This document shows positions 1-12,518 of a stretch of 64,000 nt of DNA, piece after piece. The notes under the pieces were generated by a model. It was not told where the DNA came from. It did not search any database and was given only the letters and a program-made list of their open reading frames with translations. The DNA is from Rhabditoides inermis (Eukaryota > Nematoda > Chromadorea > Rhabditida > Rhabditidae): the NCBI GenBank assembly GCA_963966185.1, contig CAWZYM010000122.1:1-64000 (forward strand), read 5' to 3'. How positions within the stretch are numbered: the first letter of the stretch is position 1; each line of letters begins with the position of its first letter. A program made the position numbers and the translations under genes.

Positions 1-60
1 GGGGGGGGGGAGAGAGAAAAGAGAGATAGGGGAGAGAGAGAGTAAGAGAGAGAATGAGGG
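1..60. repeat. GA-rich low-complexity tract at window edge
   Basis: Purine-only sequence (a G run, then GAGAGA with AGAGATAGG interruptions) lies directly upstream of the first recognisable acceptor (TTGCAG, ending at 73). It is therefore the 3' part of an intron cut by the window edge. Nothing else is visible in it. Confidence 0.85.
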
Positions 61-73
61 TGGTTGCTTGCAG

Positions 74-833
74 GCCGGCACGCGCCCCTCTTCACTCCGG
101 CAGTGCGCGCCTACGCAGTGCTCGCCTATGGAAAGTTCTGCCTCATGGTGAGTTCAAGCGCTTTTTGATTTGCGAACAGTTTCGATTTTGATTATGTTAT
201 TATGAAGTTGCTTGATACAAATACATTCTGAGGAAGAGAGGTTGTAAGTTGGGAGCGCGTTCGTGAGGATTCTCTGTTGAGAAATTCAAGGATGCGGAAA
301 TGTTGCTTTACACGCACTTTACAGGACGAGAAGATGGCGAAGGAGGCTGTTCCGGTGTTCGCCACCCAGCTGAAGATCAACACGGATCACGTCATCCGCA
401 ACAACATAGTGCTTGTCATCTGCGACCTGTGCATCCGGTGAGAGGGGCGAGTCGAAGAGGGGCGGGGCTTGTGCTGTCTCGTAGGACTGACTGGGCTCGA
501 TTTTGCCATATTTTTGGGGTTCAAAAATAAGATCAATTATGGATTATTCGGGAAGATGGTTGTTACTAGATGAATAATTGATTAAGCGTATTTGAAATGG
601 TTTGCAGATACACTCTTCTGGTCGACCGCTACTCGCCGATTGTCGCCGGCTGTCTCAAGGTGGGTGCAGTTATTGATGTATTGATTGATTTGAAATGTGA
701 TATCTAGAGTGATCGATTTATTGATTGATTTATAGGATCGCTCGACGCTGGTGCGCCACCAGACACTTGAGTCGCTCACCAACCTCATCAAGGAGCAGTT
801 CCTCAAGTGGGAGGGACAGGTGAGAAGCGCTCT

Positions 834-884
<51 letters not shown>

Positions 885-2209
885 CTCTTTCAGTGGGCGT
901 GGCGTGAATGGGCGGAACGTATTTCATGTCTTTCAGATCATGTACCGCTTTGTGTCGACGATTCTCGACGAGGACAAGAAGATCCGGGAGTACGCCGAGT
1001 TTTGTCTGGTGGGTTGAGGGGGCGGAGTGAAAAGGGGCGGAGTTTGCAGTGAATGACAGCAATCGAAAACTTGTTCTGCTGTTCTTCATGAAAACGCTTA
1101 TGAAATTTCTTTTGAGTGGCATTACTTCATTAGCGCATCTATGGTTTTCATTTTGTTCGCTGTTTGCAGAAGGACGTTCTGATGCTGCAGTTTCCGTCGC
1201 TGTTCTTCTCGCATTTCATGGAGTGCCTCCTCTACTTCAACGACGTCGTCAAGAAGTGGATGCCCGGATGTGCGTGATGAGTGTTCTCGAATAATGTCTA
1301 ATTCATTGAGCAGCAATATTGACCAATGTTCAACCTTTTGGCGTAGGTAGACTTTTGATGGATATTTTTCGCGGTTGTTTTCGTTTTCGTTCAGAAACGC
1401 CCATGTGAATATTGTGCGAAACTGTTACATGAATCAAATATTGGTTCTTGTTCAAGCTTCGTTTTCATGGTAGTAATGCAGTGTACAGGGTGTTTTTTCG
1501 CGGTTTACGGTTTTGACTTCGTTTTTCTGCAGGCGACGACCTCGCTGTGTCTTCGAACCTCAAGTTCACCCTATCCGGCCAGAGGAACCAGGCGTCACGC
1601 ATGACTCTATACAAGTTCATGGTGCGTGGCTCCCTCCTCCTCCTCTCCCTCTCCCTCTCCCTCTCCCTCTCCCTCTCCTCTCCCTCTCCCTCTCCCTCTC
1701 CCTCTCCCTCTCCCTCTCCCTCTCCCTCTCCCTCTCCCTCTCCCTCTCCCTCTCCCTCTCCCCTCTCCCTCTCCCTCTCCTCTCCTCTTCCCTCTCCCTC
1801 TCCCTCTCCCTCTCCCTCTCCCTTCTCCCTCTCCCTCTCTCCCTCTCCCTCTCCCCCTCCCCCTCCCTCTCCCTCTCCCTCTCCCCTCTCTTATGACGTC
1901 ACCATATTACGTCATTCAGATCGCCACCTTTGACGACAAGCAGAAATTCATGGTGATGTCGCGCATCGGCGAGGAGGTGCTGTCCCCGATCGCGAGTGGT
2001 GAGATGAGACTGCGCGAGCCCAAGGTGCAACAGCTGCTGCAGGACGCGTTCGAGGTACGCAGGGTTTTTGATTTATGTGAATGTACAGTTGATATTATAG
2101 TTCATTTCAGATTCTGTCGTCTGAGGAGATGAAGTTGGAGATGTCTGTGGGTCGGAAGACGGACGACGGAGACGACGACGACGAGCCAGAAGTGCCCAAG
2201 GCCATCGAG
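74..2209 (+). CDS. NCAPD3: condensin-2 complex subunit D3, partial, nine exons
   Basis: Exons at 74-147, 325-437, 608-659, 736-819, 937-1008, 1170-1269, 1533-1621, 1920-2054 and 2111-2209 all have GT donors and AG acceptors. They join without a phase error into one open frame of about 272 residues. Motifs in order: [123 protein letters not shown]; then an acidic stretch [10 protein letters not shown]. Remembered vertebrate NCAPD3 has the same motifs in the same order (CDLCIRYT, QTL..LTNLLQEEFVKW, FFQHFIECIFHFN, YKFLLEHF, FEVLSSKEIKLLAM). The segment covers the last HEAT repeats. NCAPD3 is the HEAT-repeat scaffold subunit of condensin II, which compacts mitotic chromosomes. The N-terminal exons lie outside the window. 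The last donor (GTATGT at 2210) is strong, but the conserved segment expected next in NCAPD3 is not found anywhere downstream. Introns are 56-298 nt. Confidence 0.9.
831..888. repeat. (CT)n microsatellite in NCAPD3 intron 4
   Basis: A nearly pure CT dinucleotide run occupies much of the 117-nt intron between 820 and 936. It lies upstream of the acceptor TTTCAG at 931-936. Intervening sequence at 889-920 contains GGGCGTGGCG and GGGCGGAACG motifs that recur in other introns of this window. Confidence 0.9.
1631..1890. repeat. (CTCCCT)n hexanucleotide microsatellite in NCAPD3 intron 7
   Basis: About 260 bp of CTCCCT hexamers with occasional CT or C slippage fill nearly all of the 298-nt intron between the donor GTGCGT at 1622 and the acceptor CATTCAG at 1913-1919. 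All three + frames are open here and give Ser/Pro/Leu repeats. This is an effect of composition, not a coding region. Confidence 0.92.
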
Positions 2210-3109
2210 GTATGTGGAGGGGGGAGTGGGGAGAACGATACTATTCATCTTGCAAGAGTAAAGAGAAATACGGTAGCGCAACAAAAAATGCACGCTGGTG
2301 TGTATGGATGGAATCCAAGGTTTTCAATGAAACATGAGATAAAGACACAAGCCAGAAGCGTCTGAGGTCATCGAGGTCTAAAACCTTTGTTTCGAGTGTC
2401 AATCAATCAATTGTTTATCATGAATCGTTATATATGAATATATGACAACACAATCATGATGATGAAGCAACAATTTATTATACCGTCCCGGTCAGACAGT
2501 GCGAACATGTATGCCATATTTTTTTCTACTAAACGTGTGTTTATTTGTCGAGTGAAATGCGCATGTGATACTGTAGGTTGCGCAATTTGCTTGATGACAT
2601 GATATCTTTCTAATGTGAAGAGTTGTGATTTGAAGACGGAAGGGTCTTTGGTGGAAACTCACGAGGAAGGGATTTCCAAATTACGAAGGTTCTGCTTAAC
2701 AAAGTGCTAGTACGGCGTGTGTGAGCAAACGAGGAAAAAAACGATACATGTAATGAGCAATGCAAGGTGTTAGGCGATACGAATATCTACATTCATCAGC
2801 TGAAAATCTACGTATTACAGTAGGAACGTCATATAGTGCGCTCGCATATGAGTTTCCCGCTTTTCACGAGAGACATTAGGGTGGTTAGATAAGATCACAG
2901 TCCTTTCGATGATATTTTCAAATAGAACATACTCTATATATTTAAATAGAACATACTCACATACGAGACGTCACATCGTGAGCAATGTACAGTTGAGTTG
3001 CTATGATAAGACGAAAAGAGATTATCGGGTTTTCACTCGATGACTTTGTATTGTGACTTTTTTCAAGTGTCGCGAACTATACATTAGAACAAGTACTCTC
3101 CCTCAACAC
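2210..3109. other. non-coding interval after the last NCAPD3 exon
   Basis: About 900 bp with no exon recognised on either strand. The frame stays open past the exon 9 donor until a TGA ending at 2365, so retention of this intron would truncate the protein soon after. The rest is AT-rich, with short tandem fragments such as the repeated ATAGAACATACTC at about 2924-2958. No transposon ends or RNA gene signals were seen. It is either the start of a long NCAPD3 intron or intergenic DNA. Confidence 0.5.
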
Positions 3110-3990
3110 CAAGAGCGCATATGCGCAGGTCGTCAATAGTACTCGGAGCCGGAAAAAGCGAAGGACAGAGGAGAGTGAGCTCGTTCTCGGTTGCGATATG
3201 GCAGGCTGGCATCTGGGGCAGGCAGAGAATACGTTCACTTAAAGTAGATTATTATTTGATATCGTGAAATTGGAGCACTCACGCATAGCAGGTAAACTGT
3301 TCGGGGAGGGAGGTGCCGACGATAACGAGTTCCTCATCGGACATCGCATGCGACAGAACACTCCCGCCTCTCTCGATCCGAATAGAGGCGAGAACGGAGA
3401 GAAGGAGAGTCAGCATGGCGATGCTCTGTACGTATTCACATTTACATGATTCACAGATCACAGCGCTCTGAGTACTCATCGCACCTTTGAGTGAAGATTC
3501 AACTATACTTCCGACTTCACACGTCAACTTCATGTTCAAAAGATACAATATCGATTTGGATGATAGTTGCGCCCTTTTGAGTCGCAATGGACAGCAGCTT
3601 TTCACACTGATCATTTGAACCATGTGAAATGTAACCTGGCTCACCATCTCGTCATCCTCTCCTGTCTGCACTCTTCTGGCAAGCGCTCTCGCATACTTGA
3701 TGAGCATGGGTACTGTGGCCAAGTGCCTGCCGCCTGACTCGCAGTTCTTGTGGAGCAGGTGCATGAACAGTCTAGAATCATCAAATAACATTAAATATTA
3801 GGATGTATCTACATTAGACTAGATTTCAGTTTTTTTTTAAATGTAATTAGTCGAACACCCATGATAGGTGTTCGACTAGTGCTGGAATCAACATCGCCTG
3901 GCTGTGTCTGTTACACTTACTCGTTGACTCTCTCCATATCAGCCGGTGACTCATTGTTGTCCACCTCCGCCATTGCCTTGTTCACAAAGT
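3110..3990 (-). CDS. unidentified alpha-helical protein, partial, three or four exons
   Basis: On the - strand three exons join in frame: 3990-3921 (acceptor ATGACAG, donor GTAAGT), 3771-3645 (acceptor TTCTAG, donor GTGAGC) and 3425-3283 (acceptor ACGTACAG, donor GTGAGT). They give about 113 residues, including FVNKAMAEVDNNESPADM, ERVNELFMHLLHKNCESGG, VPMLIKYARALARRVQTGED and MLTLLLSVLASIRIERGG. A fourth candidate exon, 3212-3110 (acceptor TGCCCCAG), continues the phase, but its in-frame peptide looks less protein-like than another of its frames, so it is doubtful. The helical, leucine-rich pattern would fit an armadillo/HEAT-type protein, but no family was recognised. No start or stop codon is visible. 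The gene runs opposite to NCAPD3 and may lie inside an NCAPD3 intron or be a separate neighbour. Confidence 0.6.
3848..3878. repeat. perfect 12-bp inverted repeat (hairpin)
   Basis: The arms TAGTCGAACACC (3848-3859) and GGTGTTCGACTA (3867-3878) are perfect reverse complements around a 7-nt loop. The structure lies in the 149-nt intron between the first two exons of the - strand gene. No target-site duplication was seen around it. Confidence 0.85.
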
Positions 3991-4004
3991 CTGTCATGTA
4001 TATA

Positions 4005-4450
4005 TTTTCATGAAAACATGTTCATATACTAAACAAAGTGCGTAGATTATCATGGTGTGTTTGCTTTTTGCTTCTTCGCAGTGACACAGGGCGAAAAATC
4101 GAAAAACGCCGAATAATCGATGTTTGGACCACTTGCAACCGTCTGGATGGCAGATGACGTCATGATAGATTTTCATGAAAACATGTTCATATACTAAACA
4201 AAGTGCGTAGATTATCATGGTGTATTTGCTTTTTGCTTCTTCGCAGTGACATAGGGCGAAAAATCGAAAAATGCCGAATAATCGCTTTCCGGACCACTTT
4301 CAACCGTCTGGATGGCAGATGATGTCAGGATTGATTTTCTTCATAAAAATCATGTAGACCAAACAAAACACGCTCTTTCAAATGGTGCTAATTATTCTTG
4401 CTTCTCAGGTCAGCAACATTTTCAAAAAAATCGAAACAATGCAAATTTTT
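4005..4450. repeat. 165-bp tandem repeat, two good copies and one degenerate copy
   Basis: Copies start at 4005, 4170 and 4335, marked by TTTTCATGAAAACATG (TTTTCTTCATAAAAATCATG in the third). Copies one and two share long identical stretches, including CTAAACAAAGTGCGTAGATT and CGAAAAATCGAAAAA. The third is clearly diverged and fades at about 4450. Each unit ends near GCAGATGACGTCATGA, which contains the palindrome TGACGTCA; this is intact only in the first unit. Confidence 0.85.
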
Positions 4451-4720
4451 CATTTTTTTGATCATAACTTTTTTGAACTTATTTTTTTCGAAAAACATTT
4501 TATATGAAAAAGTTCTTAGAATCTGATAAGGAATCGAACGAGCTCTTATTTAAAGTGTTTTGGCGAAAATTGACCGATTTGAGGTAGTGGTCCCTTAATG
4601 GGCCAAATTTGCATATTTGACAAAAACGACCCTATACATCTTGTAGAGGACCTTCGATAATCTTTGTATGCGCCGACATAGCTCCTAGTAACCACCTCGT
4701 CCGATTCTTACAGAGACGGT
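4451..4720. other. AT-rich non-coding DNA between the 165-bp repeat and the satellite
   Basis: About 270 bp with poly-T runs and no exon signal. At about 4585-4598 the string TAGTGGTCCCTTA resembles the terminal repeat of the 552-bp element at 43646 (GTGGTCCCTA). No matching left end was found upstream, so this is only a hint of a related decayed transposon. Confidence 0.4.
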
Positions 4721-5019
4721 GTGATATGCAAGGTCTGTGAACGGTGCTAGCAGATCCGAACATATATAATTTTCTCGATGTAATCAATTTCAAAAATTGT
4801 TTGGGGCGCGGTGCTCTTGTGAACCAGAGAAATATTTGTGTGAATTCATTGCGTTTTGCAATCAGTTTTATTTCGTTTCATTGCTTTTCGCGATGAATTT
4901 TCTTGTTTCGTTTCAATCGTTTCGTTTAGTTTGTTTCAAAATCTGTGCTCAGAAAAAGCATGGTGCAAGGATGACAGTAGTTCAATATTTAAATGGTATG
5001 ATTGACACCTTAATATTTT

Positions 5020-5056
<37 letters not shown>

Positions 5057-5479
5057 CAAAGGATTGAACTAGTTGTGAGAAATCGTCAGGTTGATATGAT
5101 GAAAAGTAGAAGTGGCATGATTGACCGTGTTTGCGTTTGCAACTGGTCTTTCTTTCGAATTGAATTGATTCGAAATCGATAAAAAGATATATGCAAGGTC
5201 TGTGAACGGTGCTAGCAGACCCGAAAATATAATTTTCTCGATGTAATCAATTTCAACAAAAATTGGGGCGTTGTGCTCTTGTGAACCAGATAAATATTTG
5301 TGTGAGTTCATTGCGTTTTGCAATCAGTTTATTTCGTTTCATTGCTTGTTGCAATGAATTTTCTTGTTTCGTTTCAATCGTTTCGTTTAGTTTGTTTCAA
5401 AATCTGTGCTCAGAAAAAGCATGGTGCAAGGATGACAGTAGTTCAATATTTAAATGGTATGATTGACACCTTAATATTT

Positions 5480-5529
<50 letters not shown>

Positions 5530-5963
5530 AAGGAATGAACTAGTTGTGAGAAATCGTCAGGTTGATATGATGAAAAGTAGAAGTGGTATGATTGACCGTG
5601 TTTGCGTTTGCAACTGGTCTTTCTTTCGAATTGGATTGATTCGAAATCGATAAAGTGATATATGCAAGGTCTGTGAACGGTGCTAGCAGACCCGAACATA
5701 TATAATTTTCTCGATGTAATCAATTTCAAAAATTGTTTGGGGCGCGGTGCTCTCGTGAACCAGAGAAATATTTGTGTGAGTTCATTACGTTTTGCAATAA
5801 GTTTATTTCGTTTTATTTCGTTTCATTGCTTTTTGCAATGAATTTTCTTGTTTCGTTTCAATCGTTTCGTTTAGTTTGTTTCAAAATCTGTGCTCAGAAA
5901 AAGCATGGTGCAAGGATGACAGTAGTTCAATATTTAAATGGTATGATTGACACCTTAATATTT

Positions 5964-6008
<45 letters not shown>

Positions 6009-6426
6009 GGATTGAACTAGTTGTGAGAAATCGTCAGGTTGATATGATGAAAAGTAGAAGTGGCATGATTGACCGTGTTTGCGTTTGCAACTGGTCTTTC
6101 TTTCGAATTGAATTGATTCGAAATCGATAAAAAGATATATGCAAGGTCTGTGAACGGTGCTAGCAGACCCGAAAATATAATTTTCTCGATGTAATCATTT
6201 TCAAAAATTGGGGCGTTGTGCTCTTGTGAACCAGATAAATATTTGTGTGAGTTCATTGCGTTTTGCAATCAGTTTATTTCGTTTCATTGCTTGTTGCAAT
6301 GAATTTTCTTGTTTCGTTTCAATCGTTTCGTTTAGTTTGTTTTTGAAAATCTGTGCTCAGAAAAAGCATGGTGCAAGGATGACAGTAGTTCAATATTTAA
6401 ATGGTATGATTGACACCTTAATATTT

Positions 6427-6467
<41 letters not shown>

Positions 6468-6903
6468 CAAAGGAATGAACTAGTTGTGAGAAATCGTCAG
6501 GTTGATATGATGAAAAGTAGAAGTGGTATGATTGACCGTGTTTGCGTTTGCAACTGGTCTTTCTTTCGAATTGGATTGATTCGAAATCGATAAAGTGATA
6601 TATGCAAGGTCTGTGAACGGTGCTAGCAGACCCGAACATATATAATTTTCTCGATGTAATCAATTTCAAAAATTGTTTGGGGCGCGGTGCTCTCGTGAAC
6701 CAGAGAAATATTTGTGTGAGTTCATTGCGTTTTGCAATAAGTTTATTTCGTTTTATTTCGTTTCATTGCTTTTCGCGATGAATTTTCTTGTTTCGTTTCA
6801 ATCGTTTCGTTTAGTTTGTTTCAAAATCTGTGCTCAGAAAAAGCATGGTGCAAGGATGACAGTAGTTCAATATTTAAATGGTATGATTGACACCTTAATA
6901 TTT

Positions 6904-6956
<53 letters not shown>

Positions 6957-7378
6957 CAAAGGATTGAACTAGTTGTGAGAAATCGTCAGGTTGATATGAT
7001 GAAAAGTAGAAGTGGCATGATTGACCGTGTTTGCGTTTGCAACTGGTCTTTCTTTCGAATTGAATTGATTCGAAATCGATAAAAAGATATATGCAAGGTC
7101 TGTGAACGGTGCTAGCAGACCCGAAAATATAATTTTCTCGATGTAATCATTTTCAAAAATTGGGGCGTTGTGCTCTTGTGAACCAGATAAATATTTGTGT
7201 GAGTTCATTGCGTTTTGCAATCAGTTTATTTCGTTTCATTGCTTGTTGCAATGAATTTTCTTGTTTCGTTTCAATCGTTTCGTTTAGTTTGTTTTTGAAA
7301 ATCTGTGCTCAGAAAAAGCATGGTGCAAGGATGACAGTAGTTCAATATTTAAATGGTATGATTGACACCTTAATATTT

Positions 7379-7418
<40 letters not shown>

Positions 7419-8300
7419 CAAAGGAATGAACTAGTTGTGAGAAATCGTCAGGTTGATATGATGAAAAGTAGAAGTGGTATGATTGACCGTGTTTGCGTTT
7501 GCAACTGGTCTTTCTTTCGAATTGGATTGATTCGAAATCGATAAAGTGATATATGCAAGGTCTGTGAACGGTGCTAGCAGACCCGAACATATATAATTTT
7601 CTCGATGTAATCAATTTCAAAAATTGTTTGGGGCGCGGTGCTCTCGTGAACCAGAGAAATATTTGTGTGAGTTCATTGCGTTTTGCAATCAGTTTATTTC
7701 ATTTTATTTCGTTTCATTGCTTTTTGCAATGAATTTTCTTGTTTTGTTTCAATCGTTTCGTTTAGTTTGTTTCAAAATCTGTGCTCAGAAAAAGCATGGT
7801 GCAAGGATGACAGTAGTTCAATAATTGAATGGTATGATTGACACCTTAATATTTTAGAGAGAGAGAGAGAGGGCAAAGATTGAACTAGTTGTGAGAAATC
7901 GTCAGGTTGATATGATGAAAAGTAGAAGTGGCATGATTGACCGTGTTTGCGTTTGCAACTGGTCTTTCTTTCGAATTGAATTGATTCGAAATCGATAAAG
8001 TGATATATGCAAGGTCTGTGAACGGTGCTAGCAGATCCGAACATATATATTTTTCTCGATGTAATCAATTTCAAAAATTGTTTGGGGCGCGGTGCTCTTG
8101 TGAACCAGAGAAATATTTGTGTGAATTCATTGCGTTTTGCAATCAGTTTTATTTCGTTTCATTGCTTTTCGCGATGAATTTTCTTGTTTCGTTTCAATCG
8201 TTTCGTTTAGTTTGTTTCAAAATCTGTGCTCAGAAAAAAACATGGTGCGAGGATGACAGTAGTTCAATAATTAAATGGTATGATTGACACCTTAATATTT

Positions 8301-8334
<34 letters not shown>

Positions 8335-9682
8335 GCAAAGGATTGAACTAGTTGTGAGAAATCGTCAGCTTGATATGATGAAAAGAAGAAGTGGCATGAT
8401 TGACCGTGTTTGCGTTTGCAACTGGTCTTTCTTTCGAATTGAATTGATTCGAAATCGATAAAGTGATATATGCAAGGTCTGTGAACGGTGCTAGCAGATC
8501 CGAACATATATAATTTTCTCGATGTAATCAATTTCAAAAATTGTTTGGGGCGCGGTGCTCTTGTGAACCAGAGAAATATTTGTGTGAGTTCATTGCGTTT
8601 TGCAATCAGTTTATTTCGTTTTATTTCGTTTCATTGCTTTTTGCAATGAATTTTCTTGTTTTGTTTCAATCGTTTCGTTTAGTTTGTTTCAAAATCTGTG
8701 CTCAGAAAAAGCATGGTGCAAGGATGACAGTAGTTCAATAATTGAATGGTATGATTGACACCTTAATATTTTAGAGAGAGAGAGAGAGAGAGAGAGGGCA
8801 AAGATTGAACTAGTTGTGAGAAATCGTCAGGTTGATATGATGAAAAGTAGAAGTGGCATGATTGACCGTGTTTGCGTTTGCAACTGGTCTTTCTTTCGAA
8901 TTGAATTGATTCGAAATCGATAAAGTGATATATGCAAGGTCTGTGAACGGTGCTAGCAGATCCGAACATATATAATTTTCTCGATGTAATCAATTTCAAA
9001 AATTGTTTGGGGCGCGGTGCTCTTGTGAACCAGAGAAATATTTGTGTGAATTCATTGCGTTTTGCAATCAGTTTTATTTCGTTTCATTGCTTTTCGCGAT
9101 GAATTTTCTTGTTTCGTTTCAATCGTTTCGTTTAGTTTGTTTCAAAATCTGTGCTCAGAAAAAAACATGGTGCGAGGATGACAGTAGTTCAATAATTAAA
9201 TGGTATGATTGACACCTTAATATTTTAGAGAGAGAGAGAGACAGAGAGAGAGGGGGCAAAGGATTGAACTAGTTGTGAGAAATCGTCAGCTTGATATGAT
9301 GAAAAGAAGAAGTGGCATGATTGACCGTGTTTGCGTTTGCAACTGGTCTTTCTTTCGAATTGAATTGATTCGAAATCGATAAAGTGATATATGCAAGGTC
9401 TGTGAACGGTGCTAGCAGATCCGAACATATATAATTTTCTCGATGTAATCAATTTCAAAAATTGTTTGGGGCGCGGTGCTCTTGTGAACCAGAGAAATAT
9501 TTGTGTGAGTTCATTGCGTTTTGCAATCAGTTTATTTCGTTTCATTGCTTGTTGCAATGAATTTTCTTGTTTCGTTTCAATCGTTTCGTTTAGTTTGTTT
9601 CAAAATCTGTGCTCAGAAAAAGCATGGTGCAAGGATGACAGTAGTTCAATATTTAAATGGTATGATTGACACCTTAATATTT

Positions 9683-9717
<35 letters not shown>

Positions 9718-10609
9718 CAAAGGAATGAACTAGTTGTGAGAAATCGTCAGGTTGATATGATGAAAAGTAGAAGTGGTATGATTGACCGTGTTTGCGTTTG
9801 CAACTGGTCTTTCTTTCGAATTGGATTGATTCGAAATCGATAAAGTGATATATGCAAGGTCTGTGAACGGTGCTAGCAGACCCGAACATATATAATTTTC
9901 TCGATGTAATCAATTTCAAAAATTGTTTGGGGCGCGGTGCTCTCGTGAACCAGAGAAATATTTGTGTGAGTTCATTGCGTTTTGCAATCAGTTTATTTCG
10001 TTTTATTTCGTTTCATTGCTTTTTGCAATAAATTTTCTTGTTTTGTTTCAATCGTTTCGTTTAGTTTGTTTCAAAATCTGTGCTCAGAAAAAGCATGGTG
10101 CAAGGATGACAGTAGTTCAATAATTGAATGGTATGATTGACACCTTAATATTTTAGAGAGAGAGAGAGAGAGAGAGAGGGGGCAAAGATTGAACTAGTTG
10201 TGAGAAATCGTCAGGTTGATATGATGAAAAGTAGAAGTGGCATGATTGACCGTGTTTGCGTTTGCAACTGGTCTTTCTTTCGAATTGAATTGATTCGAAA
10301 TCGATAAAGTGATATATGCAAGGTCTGTGAACGGTGCTAGCAGATCCGAACATATATAATTTTCTCGATGTAATCAATTTCAAAAATTGTTTGGGGCGCG
10401 GTGCTCTTGTGAACCAGAGAAATATTTGTGTGAATTCATTGCGTTTTGCAATCAGTTTTATTTCGTTTCATTGCTTTTCGCGATGAATTTTCTTGTTTCG
10501 TTTCAATCGTTTCGTTTAGTTTGTTTCAAAATCTGTGCTCAGAAAAAAACATGGTGCGAGGATGACAGTAGTTCAATAATTAAATGGTATGATTGACACC
10601 TTAATATTT

Positions 10610-10646
<37 letters not shown>

Positions 10647-11074
10647 CAAAGGTTTGAACTAGTTGTGAGAAATCGTCAGATTGATATGATGAAAAGTAGA
10701 AGTGGCATGATTGACCGTGTTTGCGTTTGCAACTGGTCTTTCTTTCGAATTGAATTGATTCGAAATCGATAAAGTGATATATGCAAGGTCTGTGAACGGT
10801 GCTAGCAGATCCGAACATATATAATTTTCTCGATGTAATCAATTTCAAAAATTGTTTGGGGCGCGGTGCTCTTGTGAACCAGAGAAATATTTGTGTGAAT
10901 TCATTGCGTTTTGCAATCAGTTTTATTTCGTTTCATTGCTTTTCGCGATGAATTTTCTTGTTTCGTTTCAATCGTTTCGTTTAGTTTGTTTCAAAATCTG
11001 TGCTCAGAAAAAAGCATGGTGCAAGGATGACAGTAGTTCAATAATTGAATGGTATGATTGACACCTTAATATTT

Positions 11075-11116
<42 letters not shown>

Positions 11117-11543
11117 CAAAGATTGAACTAGTTGTGAGAAATCGTCAGGTTGATATGATGAAAAGTAGAAGTGGCATGATTGACCGTGTTTGCGTTTGCA
11201 ACTGGTCTTTCTTTCGAATTGAATTGATTCGAAATCGATAAAGTGATATATGCAAGGTCTGTGAACGGTGCTAGCAGATCCGAACATATATAATTTTCTC
11301 GATGTAATCAATTTCAAAAATTGTTTGGGGCGCGGTGCTCTTGTGAACCAGAGAAATATTTGTGTGAATTCATTGCGTTTTGCAATCAGTTTTATCTCGT
11401 TTCATTGCTTTTCGCGATGAATTTTCTTGTTTCGTTTCAATCGTTTCGTTTAGTTTGTTTCAAAATCTGTGCTCAGAAAAAAACATGGTGCGAGGATGAC
11501 AGTAGTTCAATAATTAAATGGTATGATTGACACCTTAATATTT

Positions 11544-11592
<49 letters not shown>

Positions 11593-12020
11593 CAAAGGAT
11601 TGAACTAGTTGTGAGAAATCGTCAGATTGATATGATGAAAAGTAGAAGTGGCATGATTGACCGTGTTTGCGTTTGCAACTGGTCTTTCTTTCGAATTGAA
11701 TTGATTCGAAATCGATAAAGTGATATATGCAAGGTCTGTGAACGGTGCTAGCAGATCCGAACATATATAATTTTCTCGATGTAATCAATTTCAAAAATTG
11801 TTTGGGGCGCGGTGCTCTTGTGAACCAGAGAAATATTTGTGTGAATTCATTGCGTTTTGCAATCAGTTTTATTTCGTTTCATTGCTTTTCGCGATGAATT
11901 TTCTTGTTTCGTTTCAATCGTTTCGTTTAGTTTGTTTCAAAATCTGTGCTCAGAAAAAGCATGGTGCAAGGATGACAGTAGTTCAATATTTAAATGGTAT
12001 GATTGACACCTTAATATTTT

Positions 12021-12063
<43 letters not shown>

Positions 12064-12270
12064 CAAAGGATTGAACTAGTTGTGAGAAATCGTCAGGTTG
12101 ATATGATGAAAAGTAGAAGTGGCATGATTGACCGTGTTTGCGTTTGCAACTGGTCTTTCTTTCGAATTGAATTGATTCGAAATCGATAAAAAGATATATG
12201 CAAGGTCTGTGAACGGTGCTAGCAGACCCGAAAATATAATTTTCTCGATGTAATCAATTTCAAAAATTGG
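4721..12270 (+). repeat. array block 1: mixed B, C and D monomers with a 7-kb repeat scale
   Basis: Monomers one and sixteen (landmarks at 4797 and 11798) are both subtype D and share a rare extra T before the GA tract (TTAATATTTTTAGAGAG at about 5010 and 12012). The following monomers (5263 and 12267, 5733 and 12724) correspond too, giving a repeat offset of about 7.0 kb. Between 7.6 and 9.2 kb a B-like monomer ending CAATAATTGAATGG alternates with subtype D at a spacing of about 0.92 kb. Confidence 0.75.
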
Positions 12271-12483
12271 GGCGTTGTGCTCTTGTGAACCAGATAAATA
12301 TTTGTGTGAGTTCATTGCGTTTTGCAATCAGTTTATTTCGTTTCATTGCTTGTTGCAATGAATTTTCTTGTTTCGTTTCAATCGTTTCGTTTAGTTTGTT
12401 TCAAAATCTGTGCTCAGAAAAAGCATGGTGCAAGGATGACAGTAGTTCAATATTTAAATGGTATGATTGACACCTTAATATTT

Positions 12484-12518
<35 letters not shown>

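Noticed and set aside
1513..2132. Long Pro/Ser/Leu-rich open frames over 1631-1890
   Set aside because: They are produced by the CTCCCT microsatellite, which is open in every + frame. The region is bounded by a clear donor at 1622 and acceptor at 1919 and lies between two NCAPD3 exons.
3264..3449. Plus-strand open frame over the minus-strand exon at 3283-3425
   Set aside because: It is the antisense of an exon with good splice borders and phase continuity on the other strand.
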